A DNA stretch of 64,000 nt from Rhodobacteraceae bacterium 63075. GTDB lineage: Bacteria > Pseudomonadota > Alphaproteobacteria > Rhodobacterales > Rhodobacteraceae. The notes beneath the pieces were generated by a model. That model had not been told where the DNA came from, made no database searches, and saw only the letters and a list, made by a program, of their open reading frames with translations. Below are positions 34,863 through 43,811 of the stretch, one piece after another. Made by a program: the position numbers and the translations under genes. Position 1 is the stretch's first letter; every line of letters starts with the position of its first letter. The stretch is taken from the NCBI GenBank assembly GCA_003417655.1, contig QVMW01000010.1:1-64000 (forward strand), in the 5' to 3' direction.

Positions 34863-36956
34863 ATGACGGATGCGGTTCACTACGAGAAACTTGGTGACAT
34901 AGCGGTCTTGGCGATCGACAACCCGCCGGTCAATGCGCTGGGGCAGGCGGTGCGCCAGGGGCTTAAAGAGGGCATGAGCCAGGCAGAGGCCGACGGTGCG
35001 AAGGCAGTCGTGATCTACGGGGAAGGCCGCAGCTTCCCGGCCGGGGCGGATATCCGCGAGTTCGGAAAGCCGCCCATGGAGCCGCATCTCCCGGACGTCT
35101 GCGCGCGCATCGAAGCCTCGCCGCTGCTCGTGGTCGCCGCTGTGCATGGCACGGCGCTGGGAGGCGGGCTGGAGGTCGCACTCGGAGCGGATTACCGGAT
35201 CGCTGTTCCCGCCGCGCGCGTCGGCTTGCCGGAGGTGCTGATCGGCGTGATGCCGGGCGCGGGCGGCACGCAGCGCCTGCCGCGGCTGATCGGGGCCGAG
35301 AGCGCCGTCGACATCATCGCGAGCGGCCGTCAGGTTGGCGCGCAAGAGGCGCTTGAGCTGGGGATTTTCGACCGTCTCGAAGAGGGCGCGCCCCGTGAGA
35401 TCGGCCTTGCCTATGCGTCCGAGCTTGTGGAGCAGGGCGCAGCCCCGCGCCCGATCCGCGAGATGCCCAACCCCGTGCCGATCGATTTCGATGCGGCCTA
35501 CGAGGCGACTTTGAAGAAGGGCCGGGGGCAGCTTTCGCCCGCCGTCGCGATCAGGGGCGTGCAGGCCGCTTGCGAGTTGCCCTTCGACGACGGGATGAAG
35601 CGCGAGCGCGACCTCTTCTGGGAGCTGATGGAGACGGATCAGCGCCAGGCGCTGATCCATGCCTTCTTCGGCGAGCGCGCCGTGAGCAAGCTGCCGGAGC
35701 TGGAGGGCGTCGCGCCAAGGGAGATTGCCCATGTCGCCGTGATCGGCGGCGGCACGATGGGCGCGGGCATCGCCACGGCGGCTCTTCTGAGCGGCCTCGA
35801 CGTCACGCTTCTGGAGATGAATGCCGAGGCCGCTGAGGCGGCGAGGGAGCGCATCACGTCGAACCTTTCAGGCGCGTTGAAACGGGGCAAGATCGACGAG
35901 GCGAAACTCGCTCACCTGACGGAGACCGCATTGACCCTCGCCACGGATTACGACGCGCTGGCGCAGGTGGACATGGTCATCGAGGCGGTTTTCGAGGACA
36001 TGTCGGTCAAGAAACAGGTATTCGAGAAACTGGATGCGACCTGCAAGGCAGGGGCCATTCTGGCCACGAACACATCCTATCTCGATGTCAACGAGATCGC
36101 CGCGAGCACATCTCGGCCCGAGGACGTGATCGGGCTGCATTTCTTCTCGCCGGCGCATGTCATGAAACTGCTCGAAGTCGTCGTGGCGGACAAGACCGCG
36201 CCGGATGTCGTGGCCACCGGCTTCGCCCTCGGCAAGCGGCTCGGGAAGGTCTCGGTGCGCGCGGGCGTCTGCGACGGGTTCATCGGCAACAGGATCCTCG
36301 CGGTCTACCGCGCGGCGGCTGACAACATGATCCTCGATGGCGCCTCGCCCTTCCAGATCGACGCGGCGCTGGAAGATTTCGGCTTCGCCATGGGCCCCTT
36401 CGCCGTGGCCGACCTGGCCGGTCTCGATATCGGCTGGGCGGTGCGCAAGCGCAAGCGGGAGGAGGGGCTCCCGGCCAATGCGCGCGATCCGCATTTTGCC
36501 GACAGGCTCTGCGAGGCGGGGCATTTCGGCCAGAAGACGGGCAAGGGCTTTTATGTCTACGAGAAAGGCTCGCGCGGCAGAAAACCCAACGAGGAGGTTC
36601 TGGAGCATATCGCGGCGGACAGGGAGGCCATGGGGATCACGCCGCGCGAATTTTCCGACGAAGAGATCGTGCGCCGCTACATGGCCGCGATGGTCAACGA
36701 GGCGGCGATGGTCGTCGGCGAGGGGATCGCGCGCAGGCCGCTCGACGTGGATATGACGCTGCTCTACGGCTACGGCTTTCCGCGTCACCAGGGCGGGCCG
36801 CTCAAATGGGCCGATCTGCAGGGCCTTTCCGGGCTCCTGGACGACATCAAGCACTATGCGGCCGAAGACCCGGTATTCTGGAAACCCGCCCCGCTGCTCG
36901 AAGAGCTCGTCGCCGAGGGCCGGACTTTCGATGATTTGAACAAGGAGGAAACGTGA
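34863..36956 (+). CDS. Bifunctional enoyl-CoA hydratase / 3-hydroxyacyl-CoA dehydrogenase (PimF/FadJ-like)
   Basis: The 697-residue protein does two beta-oxidation steps. The N-terminal crotonase domain (about residues 1-190) has [14 protein letters not shown] and [18 protein letters not shown] with both catalytic glutamates. The dehydrogenase part starts with the NAD motif [12 protein letters not shown] (about residue 291) and has [17 protein letters not shown] with the catalytic histidine. The order hydratase-dehydrogenase, thiolase, large and small acyl-CoA dehydrogenase resembles the pim (dicarboxylate) operon of Rhodopseudomonas. AAGGACC before the ATG fixes the start. FadJ is an equally acceptable name. 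Confidence 0.9.
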   Translation: MTDAVHYEKLGDIAVLAIDNPPVNALGQAVRQGLKEGMSQAEADGAKAVVIYGEGRSFPAGADIREFGKPPMEPHLPDVCARIEASPLLVVAAVHGTALGGGLEVALGADYRIAVPAARVGLPEVLIGVMPGAGGTQRLPRLIGAESAVDIIASGRQVGAQEALELGIFDRLEEGAPREIGLAYASELVEQGAAPRPIREMPNPVPIDFDAAYEATLKKGRGQLSPAVAIRGVQAACELPFDDGMKRERDLFWELMETDQRQALIHAFFGERAVSKLPELEGVAPREIAHVAVIGGGTMGAGIATAALLSGLDVTLLEMNAEAAEAARERITSNLSGALKRGKIDEAKLAHLTETALTLATDYDALAQVDMVIEAVFEDMSVKKQVFEKLDATCKAGAILATNTSYLDVNEIAASTSRPEDVIGLHFFSPAHVMKLLEVVVADKTAPDVVATGFALGKRLGKVSVRAGVCDGFIGNRILAVYRAAADNMILDGASPFQIDAALEDFGFAMGPFAVADLAGLDIGWAVRKRKREEGLPANARDPHFADRLCEAGHFGQKTGKGFYVYEKGSRGRKPNEEVLEHIAADREAMGITPREFSDEEIVRRYMAAMVNEAAMVVGEGIARRPLDVDMTLLYGYGFPRHQGGPLKWADLQGLSGLLDDIKHYAAEDPVFWKPAPLLEELVAEGRTFDDLNKEET

Positions 36957-38134
36957 TGCGCCAGGCCGTGATCGTATCAACCGCGCGAACAGGGCTGGCC
37001 AAGTCCTTTCGCGGCTCATTCAACCAGACCCATGGCGCGACCATGGGTGGTCACACCGTGGAGCACGCCGTGGCGCGCTCGGGGCTCGAGCCGGGGGAGT
37101 TCGAAGACGTGATCTTCGGCTGTGCCGCGCCGCAGGGCGCGACAGGCCAGAATATCGCGCGGCAGATCGGGATCCGCGCCGGGCTTCCGGTCACGGTTGC
37201 GGGCATGACGCTCAACCGTTTCTGCTCATCGGGGCTGCAGGCGATTGCCAGCGCGGCCAACGCGATCACGCAGGAGGGTGCCGGGCCGATGGTCGCGGGC
37301 GGTGTCGAGAGCATCTCGCTCGTGCAGCCCGAAAGCAAGACCGTGCCCGACCCCTGGATCGCCGAGCACAAGCCCGAGCTCTATCTCACCATGATCGAGA
37401 CCGCCGATATCGTCGCGGAGCGCTATGGCGTGAGCCGCGAGGATCAGGACGCCTACGGGCTGCGCAGCCAGCAGCGCATGGCCGCCGCGCAGGAGGCCGG
37501 GCTCTTCGAGCACGAGATCGTCCCGATGGAGACGGTGATGGCCGTCAAGGACAAGGAGACAGGCGAGGTCTCGCAAAAGAGCGTCACGGTCGACCGCGAT
37601 GAATGTAACCGCCCCAATACCACGCTCGAGGGGCTGGCCGGGCTCGAGCCGGTGCGCGGCGAAGGGAATTTCGTGACGGCGGGCAACGCCTCGCAGCTTT
37701 CCGACGGCGCGGCGGCGGTCACGGTGATGGACGCGCAGGAGGCCGAGAAGCGCGGCCTCGAGCCGCTCGGGGCCTTCAAGGGCTTCGCCGTTGCGGGCTG
37801 CGAGCCCGACGAGATGGGCATCGGGCCTGTTTTCGCCGTGCCGCGCCTGCTGGAGCGGCATGGGCTGAAAGTCGAGGATATAGACCTCTGGGAGCTCAAC
37901 GAGGCTTTTGCCAGCCAGGCGCTCTATTGCTGCAACCGGCTCGGGATCGACCCGGAGAAACACAACGTCAATGGCGGCTCCATCGCGATCGGCCATCCTT
38001 TCGGCATGACCGGCGCGCGGATGACCGGTCACTTGATGCTGGAAGGTCGCAGGCGCGGGGCGAAGCTCGGTGTGGTGACCATGTGCATCGGCGGCGGCAT
38101 GGGCGCTGCGGGCCTGTTCGAGATCTATGAGTGA
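36956..38134 (+). CDS. Acetyl-CoA acyltransferase (thiolase, PimB/FadA-like)
   Basis: The 392-residue thiolase cleaves 3-ketoacyl-CoA. The nucleophile C90 ([11 protein letters not shown]), the HPFGMTGAR histidine and the C-terminal [11 protein letters not shown] cysteine are in place. AAGGAGG lies seven bases before the ATG at 36956; the GTG three bases earlier is too close. It overlaps the stop of the hydratase/dehydrogenase gene by one base. Confidence 0.93.
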   Translation: MRQAVIVSTARTGLAKSFRGSFNQTHGATMGGHTVEHAVARSGLEPGEFEDVIFGCAAPQGATGQNIARQIGIRAGLPVTVAGMTLNRFCSSGLQAIASAANAITQEGAGPMVAGGVESISLVQPESKTVPDPWIAEHKPELYLTMIETADIVAERYGVSREDQDAYGLRSQQRMAAAQEAGLFEHEIVPMETVMAVKDKETGEVSQKSVTVDRDECNRPNTTLEGLAGLEPVRGEGNFVTAGNASQLSDGAAAVTVMDAQEAEKRGLEPLGAFKGFAVAGCEPDEMGIGPVFAVPRLLERHGLKVEDIDLWELNEAFASQALYCCNRLGIDPEKHNVNGGSIAIGHPFGMTGARMTGHLMLEGRRRGAKLGVVTMCIGGGMGAAGLFEIYE

Positions 38135-38143
38135 GGTGACAAG

Positions 38144-39343
38144 ATGGACCTGAGCTACACGCAAGACGAAATCGCATTCCGCGAAGAGGTCAGAGGCTTT
38201 CTGGACGAAAAGCTTCCTGAGGAGTTGAGCGCCAAGGTTGCCAGCGGGGTCGTGCTGAGCAAGGCGGATCATGACCGTTGGCACGCGATCCTGAACGAGA
38301 AAGGCTGGCTCGCGCCGAATTGGCCCGAGGAATTCGGCGGCTGTGCCTGGAACGCCGTGCAAAGGCACATTTTCGAAGAAGAGAGCGCGCGGGCGAACGC
38401 GCCGCGCATCGTGCCCTTCGGCTTGTCCATGCTCGCGCCCGTCCTGATGAAATTCGGCTCGGACGCGCAGCGCGAACACTACCTGCCGCGCATCCTCTCG
38501 GGCGAGGACTGGTGGTGCCAGGGCTATAGCGAGCCGGGTGCCGGCTCGGACCTCGCCTCGCTCAAGACCCGTGCCGTCCGCGACGGCGACCATTACATCG
38601 TCAATGGCCAGAAAACCTGGACCACGCTCGGCCAATACGCCAACAAGATTTTCTGCCTCGTGCGCACCGATACGAACGTCAAACAGCAGGAAGGCATCAG
38701 CTTTCTTCTGATCGATATGGACACGCCAGGCATCGAAGTCCGGCCGATCAAGCTCCTTGATGGGACACCGGAAGTGAATGAAGTGTGGTTCACCGATGTG
38801 CGCGTACCTGTGGAAAACCTTGTGGGCGAGGAGAACATGGGCTGGACCTATGCAAAATACCTGCTCACTCACGAGCGTACCAACATCGCCGGTGTCGGGT
38901 TCAGCCAGGCGGCGCTGGCCTCTGTCAAACGTATGGCCCGGCAGGAGCGGCACAATGGCAAACCTTTGATCGAGAATGCGCATTTCGCGGCGCGGCTGGC
39001 GCAGGTCGAGATCGACCTGATGGCCATGGCCACGACGAACCTACGGATCATCTCGAAGGCGGCGGCCGGGCAGGCGCCGGGCGTGGAAAGCTCCATGCTC
39101 AAGGTCAAGGGCACGATCATCCGCCAGGAACTCAACGATCTTGCGCGCCGGGCGGCAGGGCCATATGCGATGCCTTTCGCTTCGGAGACGATCGATGGCG
39201 ATAATGATCCGGTCGGGCCAGGCTATGCCGCCCCCACCGCGGCGAAGTATTTCAACAACAGGAAGCTGTCGATCTTCGGCGGCTCGAACGAGATCCAGCG
39301 CGGGATCATCGCCAAGACGCTGCTGGCCGGGGGAGCGAAATGA
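38144..39343 (+). CDS. Acyl-CoA dehydrogenase, large subunit (PimC-like)
   Basis: The 399-residue flavoprotein oxidises acyl-CoA to enoyl-CoA. The substrate/FAD loops WWCQGYSEPGAGSDLASL and the C-terminal SIFGGSNEIQRGIIAKTLL are visible. At the IYEGT position, where many members carry the catalytic glutamate, it has FGG. It overlaps the next dehydrogenase gene by four bases, which points to a heteromeric enzyme such as PimCD or the steroid side-chain dehydrogenases. Confidence 0.9.
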   Translation: MDLSYTQDEIAFREEVRGFLDEKLPEELSAKVASGVVLSKADHDRWHAILNEKGWLAPNWPEEFGGCAWNAVQRHIFEEESARANAPRIVPFGLSMLAPVLMKFGSDAQREHYLPRILSGEDWWCQGYSEPGAGSDLASLKTRAVRDGDHYIVNGQKTWTTLGQYANKIFCLVRTDTNVKQQEGISFLLIDMDTPGIEVRPIKLLDGTPEVNEVWFTDVRVPVENLVGEENMGWTYAKYLLTHERTNIAGVGFSQAALASVKRMARQERHNGKPLIENAHFAARLAQVEIDLMAMATTNLRIISKAAAGQAPGVESSMLKVKGTIIRQELNDLARRAAGPYAMPFASETIDGDNDPVGPGYAAPTAAKYFNNRKLSIFGGSNEIQRGIIAKTLLAGGAK

Positions 39344-40473
39344 ATTTCGAACTCACTGAAGAGCAGCAGATGCTGCAGGACACGATGCGCCGGTTTCTTT
39401 CGGAGCGCTACGACACTGCGACGCGCAATGCTATCCTCGACAGCGCGCAAGGCTACTCATCCGAGATCTGGGCGCAGATGGCCGAGCTTGGAATCGTCGG
39501 CGCGCTCTTTTCCGAAGATGATGGCGGGTTCGGTGGCGCGGGCTTCGATATCTCGACCGTCTTTGAAGAGCTGGGGCGTGCCGGTGTTGTCGAGCCGCTG
39601 CTGGACACGGCCATCCTTGGTGGCGGGCTGATCGCCCGCCTGGGCAATGATGCGCAGAAGGAGATGCTGGTCGAGGTCATCGCCGGAGAACTGCAACTTG
39701 CCTTGGCGCATGGGGAGCCGGAAAGCCGGTATGACCTGTCCCGTGTCACCACGCGCATAGAAAGCCAAGGCGGGAAAATGGTCCTCAATGGGCGCAAGGC
39801 TGTTGTCGTTAATGCTGACGCGGCGAGCCATCTTGTCGTATCGGCGCGGGAGAGTGGCGAAGATGACGACGAATCCGGGATATCGCTCTTCCTGCTGCCT
39901 GCGGATGCACCTGGCGTTTCGATGCGCGGCTATCCCCTGTTCAGTGGTGGACGCGCTGCCGAGATCACGCTTGATGGAGTCGAAGTCGACGATGCGACGC
40001 GCTTGGGCGCAGCGGGGGAGGCCTTCGACGCTCTGGCCAGCCAGATCGCCGCCGCTGAGGTCGCCCTTGCGGCTGAGACGCTGGGCGCGATGGAAACAGC
40101 GGCGGCCCTGACACGCGACTACCTGATGACGCGCAAGCAGTTCGGCAGGCCCATCGGCAGTTTCCAGGCGCTCCAACACCGCATGGCCGACATGATGATC
40201 GAGCTTGAACAGGCGCGCTCCGCCGTGATCCTCGCGGCGGGGCACCTGGAGGATGCGGCTCCCGAGCGCGACAGGCATATCAGTGCCGCGCGGAACCTTT
40301 TGGGGCGCGCGGGAAGGCTCGTTGCCGAGGATTCGATCCAAATGCATGGCGGTATTGCCATGACGCAGGAATACGAGCTGGCCCATATCGCCAAGCGAAT
40401 CGTGATGGCCGATCATCGGTTCGGCGATACCGACACGCAGCTTGAGCGTTTCATTGCCTTGAGCGCGGCGTGA
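39340..40473 (+). CDS. Acyl-CoA dehydrogenase, small subunit (PimD-like)
   Basis: The 377-residue protein is an acyl-CoA dehydrogenase homologue: ELTEEQQMLQDTMRRFLSERYD at the start, ALAHGEPESRYDLSRV in place of the usual TEP.GSD loop, and MHGGIAMTQEYELAHIAKRIVMADHRFGD at the end. The FAD loop and the C-terminal glutamate motif both deviate, so it probably works only together with the overlapping upstream subunit. Confidence 0.87.
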   Translation: MNFELTEEQQMLQDTMRRFLSERYDTATRNAILDSAQGYSSEIWAQMAELGIVGALFSEDDGGFGGAGFDISTVFEELGRAGVVEPLLDTAILGGGLIARLGNDAQKEMLVEVIAGELQLALAHGEPESRYDLSRVTTRIESQGGKMVLNGRKAVVVNADAASHLVVSARESGEDDDESGISLFLLPADAPGVSMRGYPLFSGGRAAEITLDGVEVDDATRLGAAGEAFDALASQIAAAEVALAAETLGAMETAAALTRDYLMTRKQFGRPIGSFQALQHRMADMMIELEQARSAVILAAGHLEDAAPERDRHISAARNLLGRAGRLVAEDSIQMHGGIAMTQEYELAHIAKRIVMADHRFGDTDTQLERFIALSAA

Positions 40474-40498
40474 CGTCACTCAATAGGCGCGCGTGGCT

Positions 40499-41455
40499 TC
40501 AAAGACGCGCGCGGGCCTCGTGGTATTCCCTTTCGAGCCGCGCGACCAGAGATTCCGTGGTGCATCGCTCGCGGATTGCTCCAATGCCTTGACCAGCGCC
40601 CCAGATGTCGCGCCATGCCTTGCGGCTGTCGGCCGTGGTCGAGGACAGGCTGCCCTTGTCCTGAGGCAGGTTGTCAGGGTCCAGCCCCGCGTTGACGATG
40701 GAGGGGCGCAGGTAGTTGCCGTGCACTCCGGTAAAGCAATCGGTGTAGATGATGTCTTCGGCGCCGCTTGCGCAGATCATGTCCTTGTAGCCTGCAGCGG
40801 CGTTGGCCTCTTCTGTTGCGATGAAGGCGGAACCGATATAGCCGCCATCGGCGCCCATGGCCCGCGCGGCGAGAATGGCCCCGCCATTTCCCATGGCCCC
40901 TGACAGGAAGAGCGGGCCGTCGAACCAGCGTCGGATCTCCTGAACCAGCGCAAAGGGCGATTGCCGCCCGGCATGGCCGCCGGCCCCCGCGGCCACGGCT
41001 ATCAGGCCATCCGCGCCTTTTTCGGTGGCCTTGCGGGCGAAACCATCGTGAATGATGTCATGCAGCACGATGGCACCAACCTCATGCGCTGCGGCGTTGA
41101 TCTCTGGTCGCGCCCCGAGTGAGGTGATCCAGATCGGGACCTCGTGCCTTTGCAGGATTTCCACATCGCGCATGAGCCGCGCATTGCTGCGATGGGCGAT
41201 GAGGTTGACCGCAAAGGGGGCCGAGGGCTTGTCGGGGTGTCTCGCATCATGTGCGCCGAGTTCGGACTTGATCCGCGTCAGCCAGCGGTCGAGCTCAATC
41301 GGTTCACCTTCGGCTTCGCGGGCGTTGAGCGCCGGGAAGCTGCCGATGATCCCGGCCTTGCATTGCGCGATGACCAGCTCGGGGCCGGAGACGATGAACA
41401 TCGGCGCGCCGAAGAGCGGCAGGCGCAGCCCGTCGAAAAGGGCGGGAAGAGTCAT
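40499..41455 (-). CDS. Nitronate monooxygenase-like flavoprotein
   Basis: The 318-residue TIM-barrel protein fits the 2-nitropropane dioxygenase/NMO family: LFGAPMFIVSGPELVIAQCKAG at the start, the AAGAGGHAGRQSPFALVQEIR phosphate loop, and GAILAARAMGADGGYIGSAF. Members oxidise alkyl nitronates such as propionate 3-nitronate, but many related genes sit in acyl-CoA pathways with other roles. It follows the racemase-like gene by 24 bases with an AAAGGAA site. Confidence 0.87.
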   Translation of the reverse strand: MTLPALFDGLRLPLFGAPMFIVSGPELVIAQCKAGIIGSFPALNAREAEGEPIELDRWLTRIKSELGAHDARHPDKPSAPFAVNLIAHRSNARLMRDVEILQRHEVPIWITSLGARPEINAAAHEVGAIVLHDIIHDGFARKATEKGADGLIAVAAGAGGHAGRQSPFALVQEIRRWFDGPLFLSGAMGNGGAILAARAMGADGGYIGSAFIATEEANAAAGYKDMICASGAEDIIYTDCFTGVHGNYLRPSIVNAGLDPDNLPQDKGSLSSTTADSRKAWRDIWGAGQGIGAIRERCTTESLVARLEREYHEARARL

Positions 41456-41479
41456 GTCGTGTTCCTTTGTCGGGGTTGT

Positions 41480-42607
41480 TCAGGTCAGCACGCCCGCGTC
41501 CTTCATCTGTCCGATCGCGTCGTCATCATAGCCAAGCTCGCGAAGCACGGCCTCGGTGTCGGCCCCGGCAGGTCTCGGCGCGGCGGGGCGGGCGGGCTTG
41601 CTGCGCGAGAACCGGGGCGCAGGGGCGGCCTGGGGGACGCCCTCAACCTCGGTGAACGTGCCGCGCGCGGCCATGTGCGGATGGCCGGGCGCTTCGGACC
41701 ATGTCAGAACCGGTGTCGCGCAGGCGTCGGAGCCTTCGAATATCGCGGCCCATTCGTCGCGCGTCTTCTGCTTGAAAAGCTCGGCATAGGCCGCGCGCCG
41801 GTCCGGCCACTCGGCCTGCTTCATCTGGCTGGGTAGATACGACTCGGGCAGACCGGCAAGGCGCACCAGCTCAGCGAAGAACTGTGGCTCGAGTGGACCG
41901 ACGGCGAGGAACTTGCCGTCGGCGCATTCGTAGGTGCGGTAGAAGGGGGCACCGCCGTCGAGCAGGTTGGCTTCCCGCTGCTCCGACCACGCGCCGCGCG
42001 CAATGAAGGAATGCACCAGCGCCATCATGGCGGACGCTCCGTCAACCATGGCGGCATCGACCACCTGGCCCTTTCCCGACTGGCCGCGCTCGAAAAGGGC
42101 GGCCAGGATGCCGAAGAGCAGGAACATCGTACCGCCGCCGTAATCGGCACCGATGTTGAGCGGCGGCGCGGGCACGCCGTCTTCCGGGCCGAGGGCATGC
42201 AAAAAGCCCGTGAGGCCGAGATAGTTGATGTCGTGCCCGGCGGTCTGCGCCAGCGGCCCATCTTGCCCCCACCCTGTCATCCGGGCGAAGACAAGGCGCG
42301 GGTTCCGGGCCGCGCAATCATCGGGGCCCAGTCCCATCCGCTCCATCACGCCGGGGCGAAACCCCTCAATCAAAACATCGGCACGGGCGATCAACCCCAT
42401 CGCCGCGGCAACGCCCTCCGCAGACTTCAGGTTCAGCGCGACAGACCGCTTGCCCCGGTTGTTGATGTCCGTCTTGTCGGCGGGGGCGGACTTGCGGGTG
42501 ATCAGGGTTACCTCGGCGCCGAGATCAGCAAGGAACTGGCCCGCCAATGGGGCAGGCCCAAGCCCCTGCATTTCGACGACTCTCAGTCCGGTGAGAGGCC
42601 CGCTCAT
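41480..42607 (-). CDS. Alpha-methylacyl-CoA racemase-like CoA transferase family protein
   Basis: The 375-residue protein belongs to CoA-transferase family III (CaiB/BaiF). GHDINYLGLTG with H125 and NIGADYGGG with D155 match the catalytic pair of alpha-methylacyl-CoA racemase, and GFRPGVMERMGLGPDD is a family signature. Racemases of this type epimerise 2-methylacyl-CoA so that branched or sterol-derived chains can enter beta-oxidation. It is divergent from the liv-type operon and is the first gene of a pair with the nitronate monooxygenase-like gene. Confidence 0.87.
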   Translation of the reverse strand: MSGPLTGLRVVEMQGLGPAPLAGQFLADLGAEVTLITRKSAPADKTDINNRGKRSVALNLKSAEGVAAAMGLIARADVLIEGFRPGVMERMGLGPDDCAARNPRLVFARMTGWGQDGPLAQTAGHDINYLGLTGFLHALGPEDGVPAPPLNIGADYGGGTMFLLFGILAALFERGQSGKGQVVDAAMVDGASAMMALVHSFIARGAWSEQREANLLDGGAPFYRTYECADGKFLAVGPLEPQFFAELVRLAGLPESYLPSQMKQAEWPDRRAAYAELFKQKTRDEWAAIFEGSDACATPVLTWSEAPGHPHMAARGTFTEVEGVPQAAPAPRFSRSKPARPAAPRPAGADTEAVLRELGYDDDAIGQMKDAGVLT

Positions 42608-42684
42608 CTAACTGGCCTTTCCGGACGCAACGTCATCGGGGCAGGTCGTATCACTGGTCACTTCCTTTTTGTTCATACGGTTAT

Positions 42685-42703
42685 GCTTCCCGTAACGGGA
42701 AGC
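42685..42703. promoter_or_regulatory. Operator-like palindrome between racemase and livH
   Basis: GCTTCCCG (42685-42692) and CGGGAAGC (42696-42703) form a perfect 8-bp inverted repeat around TAA. It sits 78 bases from the racemase start and about 120 bases before the livH promoter candidate. Size and symmetry fit a dimeric repressor site (for example TetR type). Confidence 0.5.
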
Positions 42704-42820
42704 CAAGGCTGGTCAACACTGGCAGATACCGGTCTCGGGCTCGAGGCTGATCTTCGCTCAGAAGCTATGAATTGTTGGAACTTACGCAGCGTCGCGGCGG
42801 TAATAGCGGTGTTTAAAGCT

Positions 42821-42849
42821 TTGACGGAAATTGAGCGCGTGTGTTTAAT
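42821..42849 (+). promoter_or_regulatory. Sigma70-type promoter of the liv-type operon
   Basis: TTGACG (42821-42826), 17 bp and TTTAAT (42844-42849) give a near-consensus promoter. Transcription would start near 42856, about 33 bases before the leader ORF. Confidence 0.7.
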
Positions 42850-42888
42850 TCTTGTCAACAGCGGTCAACGCTGATGGGAGGAGAATAG

Positions 42889-42933
42889 ATGAACAGCCGA
42901 AATGGGGGCGCAGCAGCGCCCGTGTGCCGCTGA
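42889..42933 (+). CDS. Possible 14-residue leader peptide of livH
   Basis: After a strong GGGAGGAGAATAG site an ATG at 42889 opens a 14-codon frame (MNSRNGGAAAPVCR). Its TGA overlaps the livH ATG (TGATG, 42931-42935). LivH has no good ribosome binding site of its own, so ribosomes that finish the peptide probably restart on livH. Confidence 0.5.
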   Translation: MNSRNGGAAAPVCR

Positions 42934-43808
42934 TGGATTTCATGCAACTGGTCATCGGGGGGTTGGCCAACGGATGTATCTACGGCCTCGTCGCGCTGGG
43001 GTTCGTCCTGATCTACAAGGCCTCTGAGGGGGTCAATTTTGCCCAGGGTGACATGATGATGCTGGGCGCATTCGTCGCGCTAGGCCTTGGCAACAGTGAC
43101 CAGTTGGGCCTGCCGTTCGGGCTGGCGGTCCTGATTGCCGTGTTCCTGATGTTCGGGGTGGGCTGGGGTGTCGAGCGCGTCGTCGTGCGCCGGATTTTCG
43201 GCCAGCCTCAATTCGCGCTTGTGATCCTGACCATCGCGCTGGGTTTCTCTTTCCGCTTCGTTGCCGGGTCCGTCTGGGGGTATACGCCGCTCGTTCTCGA
43301 AACGCCTTTTGCCGGGACGAACCTTTCTGCTGGTGGGGTTGTGATTTCGCTGGCCGATCTCGTGACGATCGGTGTCACCGTTGCCCTGACTGCGGCGCTA
43401 TGGGCTTTCTTCGCATTCACGCGCATCGGTCTTGCCGCCCAGGCCGCGAGCCAGAATCAGATGGCGGCCTATATCGTGGGTGTGCCTGTCATGCGCATCA
43501 ATGCACTGATCTGGGGCGTTTCCGGCGCGGTGGCTACTGTCGCTGGCGTACTCTTCGCGACGCGCGGCGCGATCGATCCAAACATCGGCCTTCTCGGGAT
43601 CAAGGCCTTCGCGGCCGCGGTCATCGGTGGCCTGGGCTCCTTGCCGGGTGCGCTTCTGGGCGGGTTGATCATCGGCATCGTCGAGCCGATCGCGGGGCGC
43701 TATGCGCCCGGAGAGCTGGCCATCATGTCGCCTTACATCATCATGCTTCTGGTTCTGGTAACTCGCCCCGGGGGGCTCTTTTCCCAGGTCCAGGCAAAGA
43801 AGGTCTGA
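42933..43808 (+). CDS. livH: Branched-chain-type ABC transporter permease LivH
   Basis: The 291-residue inner-membrane permease has about eight membrane segments; MQLVIGGLANGCIYGLVALGFVLIYKAS and GVNFAQGDMMMLGAF are typical LivH openings, and the coupling region includes GIKAFAAAVIGGLGSLPGALLGG. The start at 42933 gives this standard N-terminus. The nearby acyl-CoA ligase and beta-oxidation genes suggest a carboxylic acid as substrate rather than leucine. Confidence 0.9.
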   Translation: MDFMQLVIGGLANGCIYGLVALGFVLIYKASEGVNFAQGDMMMLGAFVALGLGNSDQLGLPFGLAVLIAVFLMFGVGWGVERVVVRRIFGQPQFALVILTIALGFSFRFVAGSVWGYTPLVLETPFAGTNLSAGGVVISLADLVTIGVTVALTAALWAFFAFTRIGLAAQAASQNQMAAYIVGVPVMRINALIWGVSGAVATVAGVLFATRGAIDPNIGLLGIKAFAAAVIGGLGSLPGALLGGLIIGIVEPIAGRYAPGELAIMSPYIIMLLVLVTRPGGLFSQVQAKKV

Positions 43809-43811
43809 GCG

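Noticed and set aside
37226-38983. 585-codon minus-strand open frame
   Set aside because: Antisense to the thiolase and acyl-CoA dehydrogenase genes, whose motifs are intact; no family resemblance.
40499-42607. Nitronate monooxygenase taken as proof of nitroalkane degradation
   Set aside because: The family is broad and the gene is paired with a racemase-like CoA enzyme; the context points to acyl-CoA metabolism, so the substrate is left open.
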